Origin: Hyphochytrium catenoides
Lineage: Eukaryota > Sar > Hyphochytriomycetes > Hyphochytriales > Hyphochytriaceae
NCBI GenBank assembly: GCA_900088475.1
Contig: FLMG01002130.1
Span: 1 to 26,421 of the forward strand
Direction of reading: 5' to 3'
DNA: 26,421 bases
Shown: piece by piece, positions 19,360-26,421 of the stretch
How the letters are laid out: the number at the start of each line of letters is the position of its first letter
How positions within the stretch are numbered: position 1 is the stretch's first letter
The notes under the pieces: model-generated
What the model was told of the DNA's origin: nothing
Database searches by the model: none
The model's input: the letters and a program-made list of their open reading frames with translations, nothing else
Position numbers and translations under genes: made by a program

Positions 19360-20154
19360 TTGCTGTCTAGCATTCTGTTTTCTTCTCGCCGAAGTAGAAA
19401 GTTGGATCACAAGGATTGTTGGTTTATGAGGAGGAGAGAAAGGTTCGGGCAGGGAAGTGTGGCTGATGGAGGTGCCGGAGTGCGGGGCTGCAGCTGCAAA
19501 TCAAGAAAAGAGAAAGCAACGAGTCTCGCTCCTTCTTCCAACAGCCCAGCCTTTATAAAAGAACTGGAACAGTAAGGAGAAGTAAGTGTTGAGACAAATC
19601 TTATTGAATCGATTAAATCATGCACCTTTAGTTAATCAGAATCAGATCAAACGTATGAGCGCTGTTCTTCTTGATTCTTGAGTTCTTGAGCAGTGAATAA
19701 AGCTGACTTTTGAGCTGGCTCGATGGAAGAAGACTGCTTTTGTTGTTAATTGTTGAGACTCCACCAAGAAGAATTAATAATAGAAGAATTCGTCTGGAGG
19801 AGCATCTTCACATGCGACGTGCATCAATCATATTGCTCTTCTTCTTGGTGGTCTCTTTGGCTCTTCTAAGCCACAGCTTTATCCTACTCTTTGGAGCCAA
19901 CCACTGTACTGCGCCTGACTGAAGACTGGAGAGCGGATAACCTTGTTTTTGGGAAGATACAACCGGAGTTTAGTCACTGGTGACCTTCGTATTTATGAAC
20001 ATCTTTCTTAGGAATTGTCGCGCTGCGCTCGAAAGTTCAGTAGAAGAAGACTTTCTTGCTAGATAAAAACTAATGAGTAGGGAATTGCATGGCATAGGTG
20101 GGCCAACCAAACAAGTCAGCTCACCCGAAGGTCACCACACAAAGAAGAAGGTTC

Positions 20155-20990
20155 AACCTTGATCTTCTCCTCTAAAAAAATAAGCAGCAGCGGTGTTGAA
20201 GGCGGAACGCCGTCCAAGCCTGGAAGTATTCCGTTATTGCCTCCGGGAATCCCCTCCTACTTCTTCTTGCCCTGAATGTAATAATAAACCATACAGAGGT
20301 TCAGGTAGGAGTTCTCTTCTAAACCTTGTGAGGCGTCCAGACCTGAGTTGGCCTATGCACATTGTTCTACTCCTTCGTCACTATCGAGCAAAGCCCATTA
20401 CTGAACTCTGGAACGGCACAAAAGATGTTATTTAATATGTAAAGGGCATCTATTTGCTACTACGGTATGGTCGTCGAAGGTTCTTTGCCAGGCAATACCG
20501 AGGAGATCAATAAAGATGACCTCTACCTGTGAACTCTGTCTGGGCAAACGACGATGTGTATAGAAGTCTTCTTCTGGCGCAAATTTCCTATTCCTGAGGG
20601 TTCTCCGGTTGCTTGACTTGCAACAATCATCACCCTCCTCCCTACCGAAGCAGAGTATTGCAGCTGCTATGGCTGAGCAGGAACTGGTGTGGCTTCGCCA
20701 ACCAAGGTGAATTGACTGAGTCGGAACTGGTGTATCTCGGTAGGCATTGCACCTTGCTTTGATGATGCTACCAATTTCTACCGCGACAACCAAGGTGCAA
20801 TGGAGCTTGCTTCCAGAAGAGATTAAAGACATTGACGCCAGTTCCACATTATCTGGGAACACTACCAGGAAGGAGATCTGTTACCGATAGATATCCATAT
20901 TGAGGATGTTTGCCGATATGTTAACCAAGTCTCTTCCGGATCCATGCAGCGCCTTTTTTCAAAGGCCTTAGGAGGCGATTGAAGGTAGCA
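20155..20990 (+). pseudogene. Decayed Ty1/copia retrotransposon: end of reverse transcriptase and RNase H
   Basis: Read across frames, this follows the C-terminal part of copia pol. At about 20215-20250 there is a TPSKPG...PLLPPGI segment (the usual 'KPVSTPLPPG' linker). At 20286-20471 lies KPYRGSGRSSLLNLVRRPDL, then HYRAKP...LWNGTKDVI, a TAA stop at 20433, and YVKGIYLLLRYG (the 'PYR..GSLLYL...TRPD...RYLKGT' block). At about 20640 TEAEY is followed by a frame change to AAAMAEQELVWLRQ. Near 20788 comes DNQGAMELA. Then a region with two stops is followed by EHYQEGDLLPI, and finally FADMLTKSLPDP. At least two in-frame stops and two or more frame changes show it is dead. Gag, protease, integrase and most of reverse transcriptase were not found upstream. 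Confidence 0.87.
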
Positions 20991-21550
20991 ATGTAATCCT
21001 TGACAACGGTGTTCAGACCTTTACTCCTTTTTAGGGTCTCTATAGCCAGCTCAGGCATATTCGTCTCTGTATACTACTAGGAATGGCCTGGCGACGAGTT
21101 TCTACGAACTACCTAGGCTACTACTTATTAATCCTCAGCTGAGACAATGAGGTGGATTTATGTGTGTCAACATCACCTGACCTCAAACAGCGGGCAGCAG
21201 ATGCATAGAGCCCTGTTGTATGACAGCAAGAAGAGGCACAAGGAAGATGACACTTTCTCGCTCGACAGAACCTTCTTCTGACCAAAATAGAGTTCAGGAG
21301 GCTCATCATGGCTGACGCGGATGTGGAAGAATGAGCTTTTTCTTTCTTTGTAATAATGGCTGAGGCGTTAAACCAAGCCGAAGAAGTGGTCGCTGAGGAG
21401 TTTGAGCAGGCCCGCTAATCAAGCTACTAGCGTGGAAGCAGAACAACAGCGAGCATGGACGATATAACTCTTTGATAAAAATAATGAAGAAGAGCTTCAT
21501 CAGCAGCAAGATCTTCAGATTGTACCTGTGTAACTACAGACTACTACGTA
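20991..21550. other. Flank between copia remains and candidate LTR end
   Basis: This follows the copia pol end, where a polypurine tract and 3' LTR would be expected. I could not place a clear polypurine tract. A tgttgtatgac at 21214 is one possible LTR start but has no supporting purine tract. No host gene is seen. Confidence 0.35.
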
Positions 21551-21662
21551 CTCACTATATAAAGGTCTTCTTCTCCTATCATCATTATTAGCGATTGTAG
21601 GCCTTTTTGTTCTACTGTCCTTTGCCAAATAAAGAAACGACTGGCAGTGGTATCGCAGCATC
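21551..21662 (+). mobile_element. Possible LTR 3' end followed by tRNA-Met-like primer-binding site
   Basis: A TATA box (ctatataaagg, 21555-21565) is followed about 70 bp later by aaataaag (21627-21634), then ctggca, a spacer g, and tggtatcgcagcatc starting at 21648. The last resembles the TGGTATC-A-GAGC primer-binding site, complementary to initiator tRNA-Met, used by many copia elements. This order (TATA, polyadenylation signal, CA end, primer-binding site) is what a 5' LTR of a plus-strand copia element shows. No gag follows, and no second LTR copy was found, so the call is tentative. Confidence 0.42.
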
Positions 21663-22612
21663 ATCAACTTAGGGGTAGGACAACTAGTCTCCTTTCTATC
21701 TCTGGCAAAACCTATAGTTCCAGAGTGGTAATACCTTACCCGTGCTGTACTGGCGTTACCTTATTGGTAGGAGGACTATAGCAGAAACACTTCTAGTAAT
21801 AATAAGAAAGCCAAAGGTCACCATCTAGAGTTCTATCTTTGCGTCGTCTCAGGCTTGGCGAGCTGTTATTGGCCGCAGTGGTCAGCCTCCTCAGCCAATC
21901 ACGATGCTGATGCAGATGAAGATCATCAGTGCCCCAGGTCCAAGGCCCAAAACTCCTGTGCGCTTGTGGTTATGATGATGAAGCCTTTAGGGCCGAATGA
22001 TGAGTGACCGGAGGAGGGATGTCTGTCCGTTATTATTGTCTATAGTGCTGACAGTGCTTCCGCGGCTGCAGACCCAGGTGATGATGGCCACTGCCATGGT
22101 TGATGATAAGACACACTGCCAACTTGTTGGCTGATAGAGAGGAAAATATCCTACCTCATGATGTTGAGAAGGCGGCACCTGTCCTACATTGCACTTGTAA
22201 GCAAAGCCGGCTAAGCCAAACCTCTCTGGATACAAAGTATGCCTCCTCTCTTGGACAAATGATAGTAACAAAGAGCGAGAGGGTAACTCCCATATAATAA
22301 ACAATGTATAGGTGCTTCTTCCTTTTGCATGGTAGCATTTGCCCATAGGAATAGAGACCAAAGGCTCTGGTGATGAGTGAGAGCACAGCACTGATCTACA
22401 AAACTGACCCTCACGATGATGGAGTCTCGGACATATGCTAACAACACAATGAGAATAGCCCTTGTCCCCTATGGAATTGGCTTAGAGCTAGGGTTACCTC
22501 GTCTAGCTTTCTTATTTGTCAAGGGCTCACACCGCCTGTGCACTCTCACCTTCTCCTGGTAGTCAATCCTTCTCGTCACATCTTAGGTCGTCTAGAGTTC
22601 AGTTTAGATGGT
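21663..22612. other. Intergenic, no supported gene
   Basis: No gag-like frame follows the candidate primer-binding site. The longest minus-strand frame (21987-22391, 134 codons) begins at GTG rather than ATG and shows no domain. The region ends with the presumed promoter of the anion transporter. Confidence 0.5.
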
Positions 22613-22635
22613 GATTGGTTGGAGCACAGCCAATC
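22613..22635. promoter_or_regulatory. Palindromic pair of CCAAT boxes
   Basis: The sequence gattggttggagcacagccaatc carries ATTGG and CCAAT as inverted arms (gattgg / ccaatc). It lies about 105 bp upstream of a TATA-like box and 350 bp upstream of the SLC13 gene start. CCAAT boxes bind the NF-Y/HAP complex in fungi, plants and animals, and a regulatory role here is inferred from position. Confidence 0.4.
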
Positions 22636-22739
22636 CTGAAGGCCTGATTGACGGCATGGGTGGAACAGACGTCTTCCGGGCTGTGGCTTGCCGGTTCAGT
22701 TCAGATGATTCATCAGGAAGGATCATCAACAGCTCTTAT

Positions 22740-22748
22740 TATAAAAAG
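22740..22748 (+). promoter_or_regulatory. TATA-like box of the SLC13 gene
   Basis: TATAAAAAG sits in cttattataaaaagcaac, 233 bp before the transporter ATG. A start site about 30 bp downstream would give a 5' UTR of roughly 200 bp. It is the best TATA match among the five gene upstream regions, but it is unproven. Confidence 0.4.
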
Positions 22749-22980
22749 CAACATTGATCCTTTGTTATGACGTCCAGCAAAAGCTCCCACTTCTTCTCAC
22801 GATCCTTCCTTCAGAGCAACAACAACCCAAAAGTTCAAAAAGTGAGTGCCGTTTTGCGAAGAGGTGCAGAATTGTTGAAGCTGGAGATCTTCAGGCCTGC
22901 TGCTCCTCATTGAGCAAATTCCCCTCCTCACCCGAACCAAGCGACAAGTGGCCGCTGCAGACGGACGACAAGACTAAACG

Positions 22981-25098
22981 ATGTCAAAGGCCACCACCAT
23001 AATGGACGACGCTCAGTCCATTAGCAGCGCCAAGGAGCATAACCCGCCCTTCAGGTCAATCTACTCTCCCGCACTAGGAGACAGCCGATTTGAGGACAAG
23101 ATTGCTGGGCAGAGCTGGTGGAACCTGAAAGCGCTAACAACGATCTCCTGGACTCATATTCTACGCTATCACTGGGTTGGGCTTGCTACCGTCAGCATTC
23201 TATCACTTGCGCTTTTACTTCTTGGCCTTCTCCAGTTTGACTCCCTCTCCTGGAAGGCGTGGTTCACGTTTGGCGTGGTGGTCCTATCGCTGGGACTACT
23301 GGTGGAGTCGCTGGTACCAACTCACATGGTCTTTCTTGGGTCTGGTGCAGCGTTCATGGCCTTTGATATCATCACCGTGAAGGAAGGGCTGGCAGGATTC
23401 TCTAACGAGGGCATTGCAACGGTGGCAATCCTATTTGTGGTGGCCAAGGGCGTACAGCAGACAAATGTGCTGAATGTTGTCTTCCGTGTTCTACTGGGAA
23501 GGCCCAAGAACTTTCGGATTGCGCTCCTCCGCATGTTGGCACCCTGCGTGCTGTTATCATCTTTCCTGAATAACACGCCGATTGTTGCCATGATGATCCC
23601 AGTCATTATGCGGTGGTCTGAGTACAATAACGTCTCTCCTCGGCGGCTTCTCATGCCAATGACCATCGGGGTCACCCTTGCAGCCCAGAACACTCTGATC
23701 GGGACATCGACAAACCTCGTGGTGACAGGACTGGTGGACACGAAGCGTCTAAAGGACCTGGATGGCAACCTGATCTCCGTTAGCATCTTTGAGCAGACAA
23801 AAGCTGGGGTCATCTACTGCCTCGTGGGGGTCCTCTACCTCTTAATTGTAAGCCCCATCGCGCTAAAGGACCCCAAAGAGGCAGACGATCTTGAAAAGAA
23901 GGGAGCTGCTGTGGCACATGAGGAATACCACGGACGGAAGGAGTACGCAGTCGCTTTTCAGATTACTCCGAATTATCCTAGCCACGGCAAGGTCAGCCTC
24001 AAAGAGAGTGGCTTTCAAACAGAATCAGTACGAGCCATACGTTTGACCCGTAAGGACGGTGTTCTCTCCGATCCGAAGGCAGACGCGATCGTAGAGGCTG
24101 GCGACATCATTTTGGTCGTTGGGTCTCTCTCTGCTCTCCTGACGCTCTACAACATGGATGGCGTTCAAGTGGCAACCACTAGCAGTCATTTGCTTCCACT
24201 GCCAAAGCATAGGCGCGCCTTGCATGAGGTTGTGCTTGGCCCTGGCTTTGCGGAACCTGGAGTCTCTTTTGCTGAGTCTAAGTGGGAGAGGTACTACAAT
24301 GCAGCGCTTGTTGGGGCTTATTATCGTGCGTCTGGATCCCTCGAGGACGGAGATATTCTCAGCAACACCCCGTTAGAAGCAGGAACCACTGTCCTTGTTG
24401 AGGGCGCCAGAGATTTCTCAAAGACTTACGGCGCCACTCAGGACTTTACTGTTATACGCCGTATTGAAGACTCGGAGTCCTTCCGCACTGATCTTCTTCA
24501 AATGCTACTTTCTAGTGCTCTCGCAGTCACTGCCATCGTGCTGGCGGCATGTGAGGTGACGTCACTCTTCATCTCAGCCTCCGTAGCCGCCCTTCTTATG
24601 ATCGTTTTTGGCTGCCTGACGCTGGATCAGGCCGCCCGATCTATTGATGTCCCTGTGGTCCTCACCGTGGCCTCCACGTTCGCTTTATCTACTGCTATGG
24701 ACAAGACAGGAGCAGCGGCAGAGCTATCGAAACAACTGGTGACGCTGTTTTCGCCCTGGGGAAACTACGGTGTGCTCTTCGGTATCTATGTCAGCACTTC
24801 TTTGCTTACTCAGATCATCACCAACAATGGAGCTGCAGCACTAATGTTCCCGATTGCACTAGCGCCAAATAAAGGCGTCGCCTATCTCGAGGGAGTTAAT
24901 CCCTATGCGGCTATCTTCATTGTGATGTTTGGAGCTTCATCCTGCTTCTCCACACCGTTTGGTTATCAGTGCAACATGATGGTTCACACTCCAGGAAAGT
25001 ACAGCTTTACGGACTGGCCAAGGCACAGTGTAGGGTTACAGATAATCCTAGCGCTGCTCGCTCCTCTGATCTGCAATTACTTCTGGACATCACCTTGA
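22981..25098 (+). CDS. SLC13/DASS-type anion transporter with RCK_C (TrkA-C) domains
   Basis: This is a 705-aa membrane transporter, probably taking up sulfate, phosphate or dicarboxylate with a cation. After about 55 polar residues come several helices, then a soluble insert at about 295-500, then the remaining helices. The first transport half has FLNNTPIVAMMIP (N197-N-T199) and GTSTNLVV (241-248). The second has TNNGAAALMFP (614-624). These are the paired SNT-like substrate/sodium-site signatures of the DASS family, with the first serine replaced by asparagine. The insert looks like two tandem RCK_C domains: FQITPNYPSHGK...ADAIVEAGDIILVVG, then VVLGPGFAEPGVSFAE...NTPLEAGTTVLVEG. They are presumed regulatory ligand-binding modules. 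The layout matches the SAC1-like/SLT transporters of green algae and many bacterial homologues. The ATG (aaacgATGtca) has A at -3. There are no introns, and all motifs are intact. Confidence 0.96.
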   Translation: MSKATTIMDDAQSISSAKEHNPPFRSIYSPALGDSRFEDKIAGQSWWNLKALTTISWTHILRYHWVGLATVSILSLALLLLGLLQFDSLSWKAWFTFGVVVLSLGLLVESLVPTHMVFLGSGAAFMAFDIITVKEGLAGFSNEGIATVAILFVVAKGVQQTNVLNVVFRVLLGRPKNFRIALLRMLAPCVLLSSFLNNTPIVAMMIPVIMRWSEYNNVSPRRLLMPMTIGVTLAAQNTLIGTSTNLVVTGLVDTKRLKDLDGNLISVSIFEQTKAGVIYCLVGVLYLLIVSPIALKDPKEADDLEKKGAAVAHEEYHGRKEYAVAFQITPNYPSHGKVSLKESGFQTESVRAIRLTRKDGVLSDPKADAIVEAGDIILVVGSLSALLTLYNMDGVQVATTSSHLLPLPKHRRALHEVVLGPGFAEPGVSFAESKWERYYNAALVGAYYRASGSLEDGDILSNTPLEAGTTVLVEGARDFSKTYGATQDFTVIRRIEDSESFRTDLLQMLLSSALAVTAIVLAACEVTSLFISASVAALLMIVFGCLTLDQAARSIDVPVVLTVASTFALSTAMDKTGAAAELSKQLVTLFSPWGNYGVLFGIYVSTSLLTQIITNNGAAALMFPIALAPNKGVAYLEGVNPYAAIFIVMFGASSCFSTPFGYQCNMMVHTPGKYSFTDWPRHSVGLQIILALLAPLICNYFWTSP

Positions 25099-26421
25099 CA
25101 GCAATCTCAAACTCTTCTCTTCAGCTAGCCAGTCTTTGCCTTAATGTTTAATAATAGTCAGAGGCGCGAATCTATCCGTTCTCTTACTCCTTCGTTCTGT
25201 GCAATACTGATCATGAGAGAGACGAGTACCGCGATACAGCAAGCAGGACAGCAACCCGTAGGAGAACCATTGGCGGGTCAACGACAAGTCTTTCCATTTA
25301 TTCTTACGTCCCTCATCAAACTACTAGCACCAGTAGGTGCAACAATTAGACTTGTGGCATAGGTCTTTGTACGAGCATCAACTACTGTTCGTAGGGCACA
25401 CATACTTAGCTCGTAAGGTGGGGTTGCTTCATAACAAAGAGGACACTGAGCAAGCAGCAGCTCATTTGTAGCCACCGTCTTCTCTCTTGTTTCTTCTGGC
25501 CAGCAGTCTTCTATTAGTTGTGCCTTCGTTCAATCCTTTGTGCTGTGGACGATGATGAATTAGTCTAACAACCATTATTCAGAAGAAGAGGCAAGAGCTA
25601 CAAAGTCTCAATCTCTTCAGCTCTCACCTTTCTCATTATCAGAATATTAGAGAATCATATCATCGTCAATAATAGTAATCGGTAATGACAAAGAGGGAGG
25701 AAGGGAGAGAAGAGGCAAAGACCATCTGCACTACTCTTGTCGAAGTGCATAATAGTTCTGTCTGTTCTACCTTGCTTGCTCTTCAAACACATCAATGGTC
25801 AGATGCCCTCAATACTCTGACGATAAGTGAGGACCAACTGTCAAAGGAAAGAATCGAAGATGTAGAAGAAAAAGAGAACTGATAGCACGGGGATAGAAGA
25901 GGTGAGCGAAGACTTCTCAGTAGCATCACCCTCGGAGAAGAAAGTATCACACTTCTCCGTTGATCTCGCCCTCAGGATGGACGGCATTGTCGTACGGGCG
26001 GAGAAGAAGAAGAGCAAAGCTCATCATGATTCTCTCTGTTACAAGAAGCACCAGGAAACGAGCAGTAGCCGACCTCCTGGCCGTTCTTATCGAGGAATCC
26101 TCAAATTATAGCATTCCTCGTCCTTGTAAACTCTATGATTTGGACGTGCCGACCTGAACTACTTTCATCAGTTCTGTGGGAGGACCAAAAAAAGTACAAT
26201 CATCCGCTCTTCAGTCGTCATGGCCCAAAAGGCGAAAAAAAGTGAGAGCTCGTCCATTCAATAATCTACGGCTTGATTTACACAGCGCCAAAGTGGCACA
26301 CCAAGAATTAGAAGCTCTACTATAACCCCAGATCCTTTTATCCTACGAAAAAGGATAGAATTGAGAGGTGGAAAAATGGGGCGTTCGTTTTTGTCCTTTT
26401 GCAAAAATTCTCGTAGGTCAA
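25099..26421. other. Intergenic to window end, no supported gene
   Basis: This is the 3' flank of the transporter (aatgtttaataatag near 25143), followed by stop-rich DNA. Short frames at 25685-25882 and 25902-26157 are Lys/Glu/Ser-rich and have no recognisable motif. At the extreme right, cctacgaaaaagga (26342-26355) is partly inverted as tcctttt and tcgtagg (26394-26417). Confidence 0.45.

Larger units (their letters stand above)
18124..20154. other. Strand-biased intergenic DNA without a supported gene
   Basis: Outside the microsatellites, 18124-18870 stays purine-rich and about 18880-19320 is pyrimidine-rich on the same strand. The many open frames here translate to Arg/Glu or Ser/Leu repeats dictated by the base bias. 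From 19360 to 20154 composition is ordinary. A 70-codon frame at 19710-19922 ends in a hydrophobic segment but has no identifiable domain and does not resemble copia reverse transcriptase. Confidence 0.5.

Noticed and set aside
20428-20862. 144-codon minus-strand frame
   Set aside because: It is antisense to the copia pol relic, which explains the sequence better.
21987-22391. 134-codon minus-strand frame with a few hydrophobic residues
   Set aside because: It starts at GTG, has no domain, and competes with other frames of similar length.
1-26421. CRISPR arrays, integrons, operons, riboswitches or prophage
   Set aside because: No regularly spaced repeats, no prokaryotic gene organisation and no ribosome binding sites. 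The window is eukaryotic.

Overview
The window is nuclear DNA of an intron-poor eukaryote with widely spaced genes. Five long, uninterrupted protein-coding genes are each separated by 1 to 5 kb of stop-rich DNA. There are no ribosome binding sites, operons, tRNAs or rRNAs. Low-complexity GA/CT tracts are common, and one stretch is a decayed Ty1/copia retrotransposon. The taxonomic signal is mixed. The secreted protein at 12.8-14.4 kb belongs to a family I know mainly from fungi. The glycosyltransferase at 7.4-9.5 kb looks most like the plant/algal/stramenopile peptidyl-serine galactosyl- and hydroxyproline arabinosyltransferase group. The SLC13-RCK_C transporter at 23-25 kb has its closest remembered relatives in algae and bacteria. 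I would place the organism as a fungus or a fungus-like or algal protist, and would not go further from sequence alone.

Layout: 1-1203, no convincing gene. 1204-1989 (+), a seven-helix membrane protein with GPCR-like topology. 1990-7429, long intergenic DNA with one doubtful minus-strand membrane ORF (4652-5089). 7430-9496 (+), a type II membrane glycosyltransferase with a very long N-terminal extension. 9497-12777, intergenic, with a telomere-like motif, a 92-bp tandem duplication and a 16-bp tandem duplication. 12778-14355 (+), a secreted fungal-type protein with a low-complexity tail. 14356-15425, convergent intergenic DNA with a GA-rich tract. 15426-17702 (-), an ABCG half-transporter. 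17703-20150, strongly strand-biased purine/pyrimidine DNA. 20155-20990, copia pol remains. 21550-21662, a possible LTR end plus primer-binding site. 22613-22748, promoter-like elements. 22981-25098 (+), an SLC13/DASS anion transporter with RCK_C domains. 25099-26421, nothing convincing.

All five confident genes encode membrane or secretory-pathway proteins: a receptor-like 7TM protein, a Golgi/ER-type glycosyltransferase, a secreted protein, a lipid or drug exporter and an anion importer. There is no sign that they form one pathway or are co-regulated. I found no obvious new multi-gene system. The most unusual items are the glycosyltransferase with its extension next to a fungal-type secreted protein, and the large purine-to-pyrimidine strand switch at about 18.9 kb.
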